A stretch of DNA of 54,000 nt from an uncultured Lachnospiraceae bacterium (GCA_910578345.1 CAJTRA010000020.1:1-54000), one strand, 5' to 3'; counted from the first letter of the stretch, positions 45,895 through 54,000 are shown. Program-made: numbers and translations. The notes: a model not told the origin generated them from the sequence alone.

Positions 45895-45935
45895 ACATTT
45901 CATGATCATGACTCACAGAAAGGAATCGGATTGCT

Positions 45936-46314
45936 ATGAAATTCTATATCAGGTTATTTTCTTTAAACTTAAAGAGTCAAATGCAGTACAAATTTTCTCT
46001 TTTTCTGCCTGTTTCTGTTTCAGGCGTCCTTTGCATTTTTTATGATGAACAGTCTGGAATTCTTAAATATTTTCACCTACGGTGCAAATCGGTTCGGCAG
46101 ATATCCTTTCTCTGTCTATGGAAGGAAGATCCTTCATCTGCTGACTTTCTGTATACCGTTAGCGCTGGTCCAATACTATCCCTTGCTGTTTTTGACGGAT
46201 GAAAATGCCCACCCGGCCTATCTGTTCTTCCCCTGCCTGTCTCTCTTATTTATCGTGCCATGCTGGGCTTTATTCAGTCTCGGAATCCGCTGCTACAAGT
46301 CGGCGGGATCGTAA
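45936..46314 (+). pseudogene. Internally deleted ABC-2 permease, second subunit
   Basis: The start matches the family (MKFYIRLFSLNLKSQMQYKF) but breaks after about 24 residues. The C-terminal third continues in another frame from about 46020: FFMMNSLEFLNIFTYGANRF, YGRKILHLLTFCIPLALVQYYP and a final helix. About 140 residues of the middle are missing. With the preceding two remnants this shows a full three-gene exporter in decay. Confidence 0.75.
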
Positions 46315-46430
46315 AAATTTGATTGTAAAAAAATGGTAGGAAAAGAACGGCTTATATGGTATTATTATATCTGTCTTATCATCAGAAGCGTTTTATGTAT
46401 GAAAAATAAGAGAGAACGGAGGACACTGAT

Positions 46431-47504
46431 ATGAAATTAGCATACGGCAGCAGCAAGAAAGGCGATGTGGCAGAGGCGTTAAGAACCATTACGGAACCAG
46501 CCGCCCTGTTTTTTTCTGTTGCAAGTGAAGATATGCTTGAGCGCGCCGCCGCTGAGATTGAGAATACCTTTCCCGGTGTAGCATCGATCGGAGGCGTCGG
46601 GCAGGCATATATTGACAAGCAGTTTTTTGATGCAGGCATCACGGTCATCGCAATGAAAGAGAACATCAAGGTCGTCGCCGACGTGCTGGAACAGGCATCT
46701 GTCATGCCGATCAAATATATCAGACGATTGGAGAACGCCGTAAGGGCAGTCGGCGGCGAGAAGGGAAGAACGGCATGTTTTGATATCTGTTCGGCAGGCG
46801 CAGACGTTCGAGCCGTCACCACCTTATCCGATTATCTGTGCCGGCTGGGTTACGATCTTGCCGGAGGCACAAGCAATTCTGCATCCGTTGCCTGCAACGG
46901 AAAGGTCTACAAAGATGCCTGCGCCTTTTTCATCTTTAAGAATCTAAATGGAAAGATAAAATCTTACAAAGAAAATATCTACATACATCCACAAGGAAAT
47001 GAAAAACAGTTCATGGTGACAGAGGCAGAGCCTAAGAACTATAAGATCCGCACACTGGAGAATAAGTCTGCTGAGAAAGTGTACACTTCAGAGCTTGGGA
47101 TCAGCAGGGATAAGATCACAACGCAGACCTTCAAGAATCCATTTGGTCATGTCTGCGGCTCTGATACTTATATTGTCTCGATCAAGGGCGTGGAATCCGA
47201 CGGGAGCATTACCACATTCCGCCCTGCGAACAAGATGGATTTTCTTACGATCCTAAGCATGGGAGACTATAAGGAGGTAGTGCAGGATACCATCTCCAGG
47301 ATCAAGAGCGACATGGGCCGCACCTCCGCAGTACTTTCCATCAACTGTCTGTTCCGGTATATCATGTTCAATGACGAACATTATTGGGACAGTTATCTTT
47401 CAGAGATGTGCCGCAGTTTTTCCCATGCTGGCATGGTTGGCGTCGGGGAACATTATAATACACAGTTTGTCAATCAGACGATGTGCTGTCTGGCATTTGA
47501 GTAG
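46431..47504 (+). CDS. FIST domain sensor protein
   Basis: 357 residues. The N-terminal FIST domain (about 1-190) includes the CDICSAGADVRAVTTLSDYL-like stretch (here FDICSAGADV) and LAGGTSNSASVACNGKVYKD, a pattern of the family. FIST_C follows (about 195-350) with MGDYKEVVQDTI and INCLFRYIMF. FIST domains sense small molecules, probably amino acids, and often are fused to or paired with signal-transduction output. The next gene, 12 bases downstream, is a soluble methyl-accepting protein, a likely output partner. GGAGGAC precedes the ATG. Confidence 0.87.
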   Translation: MKLAYGSSKKGDVAEALRTITEPAALFFSVASEDMLERAAAEIENTFPGVASIGGVGQAYIDKQFFDAGITVIAMKENIKVVADVLEQASVMPIKYIRRLENAVRAVGGEKGRTACFDICSAGADVRAVTTLSDYLCRLGYDLAGGTSNSASVACNGKVYKDACAFFIFKNLNGKIKSYKENIYIHPQGNEKQFMVTEAEPKNYKIRTLENKSAEKVYTSELGISRDKITTQTFKNPFGHVCGSDTYIVSIKGVESDGSITTFRPANKMDFLTILSMGDYKEVVQDTISRIKSDMGRTSAVLSINCLFRYIMFNDEHYWDSYLSEMCRSFSHAGMVGVGEHYNTQFVNQTMCCLAFE

Positions 47505-47516
47505 GAGGTGAAAGAC

Positions 47517-48476
47517 GTGTTGAAATTATTTGGATCTATTGGCAGCAAAGAAAAAGAAAAGGCTTCTGCATCCGTTGCGACAGCACAGAAACAGTCAGGT
47601 TTTGACAAGCATCCTTTGGATTATGCATTATCAAGCGTCTACCGGGTTGTGAACGAACTGGCCGAGGATGTTTTCCTGACCACACAGAAGATGCGGTATG
47701 CAACGGAAAGACTCTCAGGATTGAAGGAGGATATGATCGGACCCCAGGGGGAAGTAAGCGCACTGGAAGATGGGTTCCGAGATATCACGGCGGCGGCAGA
47801 CCACTTCAGCGACGTAGAAGCGGAAATTGACGCATCTGTCTCAGAAGCGCAGCGGCAGATGGAGCAATTAAAGCAGGATTCCAATTTTCTGCAGGAAAAT
47901 TTCAGGAATATGTCCAAAACATTTGATATGCTGCAGGATGCTCTGGATATGATTGGAAATAGGCTGTCAGGAATCCGCGCAGTCGCCGACCAGACAAATC
48001 TCCTGGCGCTAAACGCAAGCATTGAAGCCGCCAGAGCCGGTGAACAGGGACGAGGTTTTGCGGTTGTCGCGGAAGAAGTCGGAAATCTTGCGAAGACGAG
48101 CCGAGACATGGTGGAAAGTATTCACGCAAGTATCGTGGAAGTTGAACGCCAGAGTAATGAACTGAATAAGTTTATCCAGGCGTCCGATGAGGCGATGCTT
48201 TGTAATATCGAAAGTATCGAACAGACCGGAAAATATTTTGATGATGTGAAAAAAAGCGCTGCCGGAACAGCTCAGGTACGGGAAGCGATCGAAACCGCAG
48301 TGGAGCAAAACCGCACCTATGTACAGACTGTCCAGGACTCCCTTGTACAAACTGCAGGCGTTTACAGCGATATCATCGACAAAATGGATATTGACGACAG
48401 TAAAAAAGGTGTGCTGATCGAAACATTCCAGAATATTATCGAACAGGCAATCGCCATCGTGAAAGAACTGCCCTGA
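47517..48476 (+). CDS. Cytoplasmic methyl-accepting chemotaxis-type signalling protein
   Basis: 319 residues from GTG 47517, chosen because GGAGG at 47504-47508 is 8 bases away (TTG 47520 is possible). No membrane helix. Helical N-terminus, then the highly conserved signalling tip NLLALNASIEAARAGEQGRG (about 161-180) with FAVVAEEVGNLAKTS. The arrangement matches MCP_signal domains, which activate CheA. The sensor is probably the FIST protein encoded just upstream rather than its own domain. No cheA/cheW lies in the window. Confidence 0.88.
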   Translation: MLKLFGSIGSKEKEKASASVATAQKQSGFDKHPLDYALSSVYRVVNELAEDVFLTTQKMRYATERLSGLKEDMIGPQGEVSALEDGFRDITAAADHFSDVEAEIDASVSEAQRQMEQLKQDSNFLQENFRNMSKTFDMLQDALDMIGNRLSGIRAVADQTNLLALNASIEAARAGEQGRGFAVVAEEVGNLAKTSRDMVESIHASIVEVERQSNELNKFIQASDEAMLCNIESIEQTGKYFDDVKKSAAGTAQVREAIETAVEQNRTYVQTVQDSLVQTAGVYSDIIDKMDIDDSKKGVLIETFQNIIEQAIAIVKELP

Positions 48477-48496
48477 TGAATCAGGGCAGTTTTCTC
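48466..48496 (+). terminator. Terminator of the FIST-MCP operon
   Basis: AACTGCCCTGAT (48466-48477) pairs with ATCAGGGCAGTT (48480-48491), followed by TTCTC. The stem includes the last codons and the stop of the MCP gene. It also sits at the end of the convergent nitrilase gene. Confidence 0.75.
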
Positions 48497-48498
48497 TT

Positions 48499-49377
48499 CT
48501 ATTTCCTGTAATCTTTCCTGATAAAAGGATTCCGAATCTCATCCGCTACCAGCAGCTTGTACTTCGCCGGATGCCTGTAGGCATTTCCATGCACTTCTCT
48601 GCTACGGTACTCCCGCATCTCATCGATCGGAAAGTCTGCCACGAAAATACCCTCAGAGCCATCGGCCTCCATAAACAGCGTATCTCTCGACCCCGCTTCA
48701 CCCGGTCGGTATACGATTCCGTCAAAGGCAGTAGAATGTCCATTACAGTCCGGCTGCGCCTCTGGATAATTCACCGTCGCGATCCCTACCATATTCTCAT
48801 ATGCCCTACTCCGCAGTTGAGAAATACGGTTGATCTCCATCGGACAGGCATTGGGTACAAGCAGAAGCTCCGCCCCCTTTAACATCAGGATTCTGGCGCT
48901 TTCGGGGAATTCCCGGTCATAACAGATCATGCTTCCGACTTTGACCGTTCCCTTCTCCGTGTCCAGATCAGCCACATAGAAATCGTCACCTGCCGTCAGC
49001 CTGCACTCTTCCCCAAAATCACAAGTGTGCACTTTGGCATACGTATAGACTTCCTCCCCGTACCGGTCAAACAGCGTAATCGTATTTCTGGGCAGCGGTT
49101 CCCAGGTCTGCAGATACGTGATGCCGACTGCCGTGTGCAATTCTTTCGCCAATTCCTGAAAGCGCCGCACAAATGCACTTTCTCTTGAAACAGACAGTGC
49201 TTTCAATTCTTCTGTCTCTTCCGGGATCTGATAGCCGCTGCTCCACATTTCCGGAAAAAGCACGATATCCGCTCCTTGTTCCTTAGCCAGCTTACAATAT
49301 GTCTCACCCTTTTCCAGATTACCTTTCAAAGAACCTGTCGGTGCAATCTGCAGAAAGGCCACTCTTATATCCTTCAT
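48499..49377 (-). CDS. Carbon-nitrogen hydrolase (nitrilase superfamily amidase)
   Basis: 292 residues from ATG 49377 with GGGAGAG before it; the open frame starts 75 bases earlier without similarity. Catalytic triad: Glu43 in LFPEMWSSGY, Lys115 in YAKVHTCDF and Cys152 in MICYDREFPE. The family cleaves C-N bonds in amides or ureides, or condenses amino groups. The ArgH-like context is absent, so the substrate is unknown. Lies alone, convergent with the FIST/MCP operon. Confidence 0.88.
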   Translation of the reverse strand: MKDIRVAFLQIAPTGSLKGNLEKGETYCKLAKEQGADIVLFPEMWSSGYQIPEETEELKALSVSRESAFVRRFQELAKELHTAVGITYLQTWEPLPRNTITLFDRYGEEVYTYAKVHTCDFGEECRLTAGDDFYVADLDTEKGTVKVGSMICYDREFPESARILMLKGAELLLVPNACPMEINRISQLRSRAYENMVGIATVNYPEAQPDCNGHSTAFDGIVYRPGEAGSRDTLFMEADGSEGIFVADFPIDEMREYRSREVHGNAYRHPAKYKLLVADEIRNPFIRKDYRK

Positions 49378-49472
49378 CGGATTCTCTCCCTTCGCTCTTT
49401 CGTTTACTACAACTTTCTTATCCATATCCCTTGTTATCCCGTCCTGCTCCATACATCATAAACTATACAGCA

Positions 49473-49877
49473 TCATATTTCCCTAATAAAAATAATCTCC
49501 AGAGGCTCACCCGGTAACAGCAGCGCCCCCGCATCCACATAATGGTTCTTACGGTAAAAATACTGCGCTTCTTCGCTGGACAGCGTGGAAGTCATGACGA
49601 GCTTATATCCCGCCGCCTTCATCCGCTCTTCCCAACAGGAAACCAGCATTTTTCCAATTCCCTGGCCGCGATATCCCTCCAACACAAACAACATATTCAT
49701 AAAAGGCGTATTATCCCAAAAAAGATTCCAGCGCAACCAGCCCGCAAACTTCCCGTTCTCTTCGGCGATCATTACTCTGCCAGGCGATATGCTTCTTTCC
49801 AGCTCCTCCAAACTGACATGTCTGTCATACTGCGCAAGAATCTCCCGGTCTCTCACGTCTGCGATCCTGACCTGCAT
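49473..49877 (-). CDS. GNAT family N-acetyltransferase
   Basis: 134 residues. Central strand GKFAGWLRWNLF, acetyl-CoA loop LEGYRGQGIGKMLVS (about 68-82) and the QYFYRKNHYVDAGAL motif B region are visible. AGAGGAGG precedes the ATG. It overlaps by 53 bases the 3' end of a truncated gene on the same strand. Acceptor unknown. Confidence 0.85.
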   Translation of the reverse strand: MQVRIADVRDREILAQYDRHVSLEELERSISPGRVMIAEENGKFAGWLRWNLFWDNTPFMNMLFVLEGYRGQGIGKMLVSCWEERMKAAGYKLVMTSTLSSEEAQYFYRKNHYVDAGALLLPGEPLEIIFIREI

Positions 49878-50244
49878 TGTATCGCCTCCTCTCTGCTCTC
49901 AAATTGCAATTTCTCGCACTTCCTTCTGTGACTTCTCGCCTGCCAGATTGGAATAGGTCCCTCTCTTCCATCCTGGCCAGTTCCCGCATGACCATCGCCT
50001 CCTGCACGCTCCAGAGCGTCTTCTCCGCGTCGGCCGCCTCGTTCTTACGGATCATCTCCTCCAAAGCCGCACAGATCACCTGATATCCGTACTCCCTCTC
50101 ATAATCGTCCAGACTGCGCTCATACATCGCTTCTTCCACATCACAAAAATAGTACCAGGAATCCATCTCCAACCAGTCTTCCGGATTGCCTTTTCGCCTC
50201 TCATGTACAAGTATATGATCTCCGCTGCTTAATTGATATTTGTC
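49825..50244 (-). pseudogene. 5'-truncated gene of unknown function
   Basis: An open frame of about 139 codons starts after a TAG at 50245-50247 and has no good ATG with ribosome site; the first candidate is a TTG at 50172. The sense residues run from HERRKGNPEDW through DSWYYFCDVEEAMYERSLDD, then helices with LARMEERDLF. It reads like the C-terminal part of a longer protein whose front was lost where the accessory block (HxlR/reductases) begins. Not recognised as a known family. The final 40 residues are Arg-rich and overlap the GNAT start region. Confidence 0.45.
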
Positions 50245-50253
50245 CTAAATAAA

Positions 50254-50586
50254 CTAAAGCCGATTGCGTTCTCCCCATTCGCACATTCCATCCAAAATGG
50301 GCATAAGAGATTTTCCTCGTTCTGTTAAACTGTACTCAACTTTGGGTGGGATTTGTGGATATTCTTTTCTGTGAACCAGTTTGTCAGCTTCTAACTCTTT
50401 CAGCGTGGAACTCAATGTTTTATAAGAAATCTCCCCAATATATTTTTTCATTTCATTGAAACGTACGACCTTAAATTCCATCAAGGTATAGAGGATTATC
50501 ATTTTGTATTTTCCATTGATTAAAGACAAGGTATAGCTAAAGCCAGTGTCGTTGAGGCACTCTTGTGAGATGCAACGTTCGTTCAT
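50254..50586 (-). CDS. HxlR-family transcriptional regulator
   Basis: 110 residues with the winged helix typical of HxlR: SLINGKYKMIILYTLMEFKV, RFNEMKKYIGEISYKTLSST, LKELEADKLVHRKEYPQIPP, VEYSLTERGKSLMPIL. The N-terminal Cys (residue 5 of MNERC) matches the redox Cys seen in several relatives. It is divergent from two flavodoxin-fold reductases with an inverted repeat between. It likely represses or activates these in response to aldehydes, quinones or oxidants. Confidence 0.9.
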   Translation of the reverse strand: MNERCISQECLNDTGFSYTLSLINGKYKMIILYTLMEFKVVRFNEMKKYIGEISYKTLSSTLKELEADKLVHRKEYPQIPPKVEYSLTERGKSLMPILDGMCEWGERNRL

Positions 50587-50605
50587 AGTACACTTTCCTC
50601 CAGGT

Positions 50606-50658
50606 AAGTATCACACTTGTATGTGCGTACTTGATTTTACCTCAATTCCTGCTACAAT
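50606..50658 (+). promoter_or_regulatory. Promoter and HxlR-type operator of the reductase pair
   Basis: TTGATT (50631-50636) and TACAAT (50653-50658) with a 16-bp spacer. AAGTA (50606-50610) and TACTT (50628-50632) flank a CACA-TGTG core, an inverted repeat that overlaps the -35, placed as expected for the divergent HxlR protein. Confidence 0.55.
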
Positions 50659-50711
50659 GATACTATTAGACGCGGGGAAAGTCAAGCCCGCAAAATCAGG
50701 AGGTACTTTGC

Positions 50712-51257
50712 ATGAGCAAAAAAATTGTTGTTGTTACCGGCAGTCCTCGGAAAAAAGGCAATAGCTTTGCTATGACCGAGGCATTTATTCAAGCGGCACA
50801 AGCCAAAGGACACACCATTACCCGCTTTGACGCTGCGCTGAAAAATGTGGGCGGCTGCCGGGCTTGCGAAACTTGCTTTAAGACTGGAAAAGCCTGCTCT
50901 TTTGATGATGATTTTAATACGATTGCTCCCGCTATTTTGGAGGCCGATGCTGTGGTTTTCTCTATGCCTGTGTATTGGTATTCCATCCCCACACAAATTA
51001 AAGGGGTTATTGACCGCCTGTTCTCTTTTGTGGTGGGTGGAAAAGATATTGCAGGTAAAGAGTGCGCGGTTATCGCCTGTTGTGAAGAAGATGATATGTC
51101 CGTCTTTGACGGTGTGCGCGTCCCTATTGAACGCTCTACCGCACTGATGAAATGGAAGATGATCGGGGAGGTTCTTGTTCCGGGCGTTCTGAATATCGGT
51201 GATATTGAAAAGACAGACGGCTGTAAACAAGCGGCTGCTCTGGCGGAGAAATTTTAA
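50712..51257 (+). CDS. Flavodoxin-fold NADPH-dependent FMN reductase-like protein 1
   Basis: 181 residues: the phosphate loop VTGSPRKKGNSFAMTEAFI (residues 8-26), a Cys-rich site CRACETCFKTGKACSFDDDF, and the AVVFSMPVYWYSIPTQIKGVIDR stretch, all typical of NAD(P)H-dependent FMN reductases of Clostridia. AGGAGG precedes the ATG. Paired with a paralogue 15 bases downstream, and divergent from HxlR. Likely reduces quinones, nitro compounds or flavin. Confidence 0.88.
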   Translation: MSKKIVVVTGSPRKKGNSFAMTEAFIQAAQAKGHTITRFDAALKNVGGCRACETCFKTGKACSFDDDFNTIAPAILEADAVVFSMPVYWYSIPTQIKGVIDRLFSFVVGGKDIAGKECAVIACCEEDDMSVFDGVRVPIERSTALMKWKMIGEVLVPGVLNIGDIEKTDGCKQAAALAEKF

Positions 51258-51272
51258 GGAGGAAAGAATACC

Positions 51273-51824
51273 ATGCCCAAGAAGATTGTCATTCTCAATG
51301 GTAGTCCCCGCAGAAATGGCAATACCTCTGCGCTGGTCAAAGCGTTCACCGAGGGTGCAGAGAGTGTCGGCCATACCGTAACTGAGTTTTTCCTGGACAG
51401 TATGAATATCCACGGCTGTAAGGGGTGCTTTGGTGGACACAGCAGCAAAGAGTGTCCCTGTGTTCAGCGGGACGATATGAATAAAATTTATCCTGTAGTG
51501 CGGGAGTGCGATGTGATTGTGCTTGCCAGTCCCCTTTACTATTGGAACATGAGCGGTCAAATCAGAACCGCTATTGACCGCCTGTTTGCGTTGGAGGAAG
51601 GGGACGGCAACCTTTTGAGGGGACACGGCAGGGCATCTGCCCTGCTAATGGCCGCAGAAGGCCACGGTTTTGAAGATGTGCATACTTACTACAACCACTT
51701 GATGGAGCATTTGAAGTGGAATAATCTCGGCCATGTTCTCGCTGGTGGAAACGGAGATATAGGAGATATTGAGGGAAAACCCGAAATATCTGCCGCCTAC
51801 GAATTGGGCAAATCCGTAAATTAA
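51273..51824 (+). CDS. Flavodoxin-fold NADPH-dependent FMN reductase-like protein 2
   Basis: 183 residues with LNGSPRRNGNTSALVKAF, CKGCFGGHSSKECPCVQRDD and the VLASPLYYWNMSGQIRTAIDR block. Same family as the preceding gene and separated by 15 bases with AAGGAGG between, so one operon. The two differ in the Cys spacing and C-terminus, suggesting different substrates or a heterodimer. Confidence 0.88.
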   Translation: MPKKIVILNGSPRRNGNTSALVKAFTEGAESVGHTVTEFFLDSMNIHGCKGCFGGHSSKECPCVQRDDMNKIYPVVRECDVIVLASPLYYWNMSGQIRTAIDRLFALEEGDGNLLRGHGRASALLMAAEGHGFEDVHTYYNHLMEHLKWNNLGHVLAGGNGDIGDIEGKPEISAAYELGKSVN

Positions 51825-51941
51825 ATAAGCTCTAAATCTTCTGCATAACACATTGAAGGTGCTGGCTTAGTTAGGAAATGAAGTAGGCTGATACCAGTTT
51901 TAATTTGCCTACAAGAGAAACCAACAAACGCTGGATAGTGT

Positions 51942-52345
51942 ATGAAGGCGAAAGTTTCCTTAAAAGAAATAGTAGGAACAAAGATCATTTATGCTATACT
52001 TCTTGTCTGCTATTACTGGATGTGGGCAAGACGAGATTGGCAAAATCATTATGAAGTAATCCAGCATATGATTATCATATTCACCATCATTTTTTTGCAG
52101 AGCAGGTATACCGTATCCACAAATAGAGCAAAGAAGAAAAAGACCAGCAGGCAATTCAAATCCTGTGCAGAATAGATGCTATCGGACTGAAAATTATGGT
52201 GGCGACCGCAATTATCATTGCCTTTGCATCTGCTATCACATTCGTAGATGGAATAATGGCGGGCTATGCGATCGTTGGGATAATACTCACATTATCTATC
52301 ATACGTTTTATACTGTTTTGTGTGATGAACAACAAGGAAATCTGA
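51942..52345 (+). pseudogene. Frameshifted small membrane protein gene
   Basis: 51942-52175 encodes VSLKEIVGTKIIYAILLVCY and a second helix. After an A-rich stretch (52128-52145) the sense continues in another frame as IQILCRIDAIGLKIMVATAI, IIAFASAITFVDGIMAGY and a final helix to the stop at 52345. Joined it would be about 133 residues with four helices. Family not recognised with certainty. Confidence 0.6.
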
Positions 52346-52419
52346 TGAAAAAGCTCGAGAAGTCCAAGTTTCACTTATAGTTCTCTGCAAATGGTCGTTT
52401 TCTGACAGCCTATAATATT

Positions 52420-52671
52420 GTGTCCAGCGTCCGAATAGCCTTGTGCTGTTCGGGCGCTTTTGCTTTTTCTGTGGACCGCTCCATCCGGCCCCGGTGTCGA
52501 GGCCCGCCCCTTCCTGTCCAGATTTTGCTTGACCGGGCGCGGCTGTCCCAACTCAACGGGTGGACAGACGAGGCCGGGAGGATTTATATCATCTTCCCGA
52601 TTGAGAAGATTGCCAAAATGCTCGGCAAGAGCCGGAAAACTGTTCTTGTAATAGGGCAAAAACCCGGCTGA
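52420..52671 (+). pseudogene. Fragment of an ICE/plasmid replication initiator (RepA-like)
   Basis: The readable part is LLDRARLSQLNGWTDEAGRI, then YIIFPIEKIAKMLGKSRKTV, which matches the N-terminal winged-helix of replication initiator protein A found in Firmicute conjugative elements. Both flanks are lost: the first 35 residues are arbitrary and the frame ends soon after the second helix. The 52672-52805 stretch behind it is non-coding, A-rich. Confidence 0.6.
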
Positions 52672-52805
52672 CGCAGGCAAAAAAGCTGGCCCCTAATAAG
52701 AACTATAAGAACAATAACAAGTACAAGTAAAACGAGTGGGCGTAAATAGCTCTCACTTTTCGGACAAATGTCCACCATGAAAATCTTGAAAGCAAGGAGT
52801 TGCCT

Positions 52806-52985
52806 ATGGAGCATATCAGCTACAAGAAGCAGACCGAGATTGTCAATTTCCAGGGCAGGGAAATCCCGCTGGAAAACCTCACCCCGGAGCAGGAGGCGGC
52901 AAAGCGCCGGGAATTGGAGCAGCGGCTTTATGAGGTGTTCCGCAAGTACGCCAGCCACTGGCAGACGGAGGAACCGGCCAGCTAA
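52806..52985 (+). CDS. Small conserved ICE-associated protein
   Basis: 59 residues from ATG 52806, with GGAG six bases upstream. Sequence blocks are YKKQTEIVNFQGREIPLENL and LTPEQEAAKRRELEQRLYEVF. Similar short proteins occur in conjugative transposons of Clostridia just before mobilisation or recombinase genes; role unknown. It appears intact, unlike its neighbours. Confidence 0.6.
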   Translation: MEHISYKKQTEIVNFQGREIPLENLTPEQEAAKRRELEQRLYEVFRKYASHWQTEEPAS

Positions 52986-53149
52986 ATTTTCGCCGCGCCG
53001 TTGCTTTGCGGGGCTGGCCATCCACGAATGGCGGGCTTTCCTCGCGGGCTGGTAGCTTTGGCTCGCCATGATTTTCTTTCGCACCCGAAGCCACAACTCG
53101 GACGGGATGAAACCCTCGCTGGGGGCCATCACCAACATCTGGCCTTGCA

Positions 53150-53620
53150 GATATTTGTGCTTGTTGTCAGTGCTGCCCTTACTGCAATAGAAAAGCTATT
53201 GGACACGCTGACAGCTTGTGCAGGAGCCGCCACCTTTGCCGACTACATCCAAGGCATACTGTCACGCAAGGCACAGACTAGGAAACCGGGATATTCCCAA
53301 TCGCTGTATAACCTAAAAGACGCGGCAAAAATGCTGAACTTCCTGCAAACCAACAACATCATGGACATGAGAGGCTTGATGAAAAATTTAAGTCCATGAT
53401 AGGGGAACAACTGGATATTCAAGGGAAACTGAAACCCGTTGAACGGCTGTTAGGCACTCCGAAAAAGCATTTAGAGCAAGCCGACATTTATTTCAAGTGT
53501 AAAGGAAAGAAGCCGCTGACCACCGAGAGGAAAACGCTTAATCAGCGGTATCTTGCATTGAAAGAGGAAGTAAAAGAAGCGGAGAAAATCAGAAAGAGCG
53601 TTTACAGTATCTTGCGGTAG
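53150..53620 (+). pseudogene. Remnant of a relaxase (mobilisation protein) C-terminus
   Basis: Sense residues AGAATFADYIQGILSRKAQT and YSQSLYNLKDAAKMLNFLQT are followed by a frameshift near 53365, then GEQLDIQGKLKPVERLLGTP and KTLNQRYLALKEEVKEAEKI. This order matches the helical C-terminal half of MobA-type relaxases of Firmicute conjugative elements. The catalytic N-terminal domain is absent. The 52986-53150 stretch before it is GC-rich and shows no convincing frame. Confidence 0.6.
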
Positions 53621-53675
53621 GAACAACAGGAACAACAGCCCCACAGAAAGCAGGATATGGAGCGATAACGGACAA

Positions 53676-53698
53676 GGCGGCGGATAATCACCGCCGCC
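53676..53698 (+). terminator. GC-rich terminator
   Basis: GGCGGCGG (53676-53683) pairs with CCGCCGCC (53691-53698), 7-base loop, followed by CTATTTTGG. It closes the mobile-element remnant. Confidence 0.6.
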
Positions 53699-53752
53699 CT
53701 ATTTTGGACTTTCATTTACCAGTCTTTTTTGAGGAACCTATACACAGCCGAA

Positions 53753-54000
53753 TCAGCTGTCGGAGCTGACTCGTTGTACTTCAAAAAATACACCATCCCA
53801 CGGAATAATCAGAGTGTTTTCGTCTTTTATATAAAAAGTATCACCAATGCCGCTTGCATTTTCTATAGCCACTACTTGAATGGAATCTTTGGAAATTCCC
53901 AGCGTTTCCAGACTAGTGCCTTGATAGATGGATGAAAAATCATCTGCGGTCAGAATGCTTTCGATATATTGGGGGGAATCCAGACGGTGCTGGTTATCAT
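53753..54000 (-). CDS. Unknown protein, C-terminal end (cut by window edge)
   Basis: An open frame enters from the right edge and ends at TGA (53753-53755). Readable pieces are YIESILTADDFSSIYQGTSL, VVAIENASGIGDTFYI and IPWDGVFFEVQRVSSDS. The start lies outside the window. No known family recognised. The AT content is like that of the reductase block rather than the relaxase remnant. Confidence 0.5.
   Translation of the reverse strand, partial: DNQHRLDSPQYIESILTADDFSSIYQGTSLETLGISKDSIQVVAIENASGIGDTFYIKDENTLIIPWDGVFFEVQRVSSDS

Noticed and set aside
50682..51626. 314-codon open frame on the minus strand
   Set aside because: Antisense to both FMN reductase genes, whose motifs and ribosome sites are convincing.
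1..54000. CRISPR arrays, tRNA or rRNA genes
   Set aside because: No regularly spaced repeats, cloverleaf-like segments or rRNA conserved stretches were noticed on reading; a dedicated scan was not possible.

Overview
The window looks like a chromosomal segment of a gut-type Firmicute of class Clostridia, most likely Lachnospiraceae. This is inferred from strong GGAGG-type ribosome binding sites, a spore-photolyase-like radical SAM protein, a DUF6179/DUF6323 pair, bactofilin with a LytM-like partner, Opp-type oligosaccharide transport with GH13/GH31/GH36 enzymes, and remnants of Firmicute conjugative elements. No rRNA, tRNA or CRISPR array was seen. Species cannot be fixed from sequence reading alone.

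Layout. 1-0.6 kb: 3' end of an IS30-family transposase. 0.8-5 kb: an RsiV-like lipoprotein, a DUF4422 protein, and an SPFH membrane protein with a small Arc-like partner behind a palindromic promoter. 5-10 kb (minus strand): a broken AraC gene, a radical SAM protein, a MATE exporter, a PAP2 phosphatase and an MFS exporter. 10.2-13.3 kb: trkA-trkH potassium uptake. 13.3-19.2 kb: deoxyinosine glycosylase, XRE regulator, bactofilin with a catalytically dead LytM-like protein, GNAT, a cytidylate-kinase-like protein, and the DUF6179/DUF6323 pair.

19.3-25.2 kb holds a compact lipid-type operon of stand-alone modules: SCP2-like lipid carrier, alpha/beta hydrolase, condensation-domain protein, acyl carrier protein and acyl-CoA/AMP ligase. 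It is divergent from a TetR regulator, with two near-identical palindromic operators between them. The gene set suggests activation of a fatty acid, loading on the ACP and transfer to an amine or alcohol. The product is unknown.

25.3-28.9 kb is a scrambled zone: a 5'-truncated URO-D-family gene fused against a frameshifted multi-membrane-protein gene, then two tandem, paralogous 46-48-residue peptides (ending in a shared NSYxLLNVSPRxF block) next to an AraC regulator. The peptides are the strongest candidate here for something undescribed.

29-44.5 kb is an alpha-glycoside utilisation locus. On the minus strand: solute-binding lipoprotein, two permeases, two ATPases, GH13 and GH31, with perfect stem-loops at several gene junctions. 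On the plus strand: GH36 alpha-galactosidase, a YczE/YitT-like membrane protein and an M32 carboxypeptidase. The solute-binding protein gene is out of frame as given, because of a run of ten C (ten G on the coding strand).

44.7-46.3 kb is a decayed three-gene ABC-2 exporter. 46.4-48.5 kb is a FIST-domain sensor with a soluble methyl-accepting protein. 48.5-50.2 kb carries a nitrilase-family amidase, a GNAT enzyme and a 5'-truncated gene. From about 50.25 kb to the right edge the content is accessory: an HxlR regulator divergent from two flavodoxin-like reductases, then a frameshifted membrane gene and remnants of a conjugative element (replication initiator, small ICE protein, relaxase tail).
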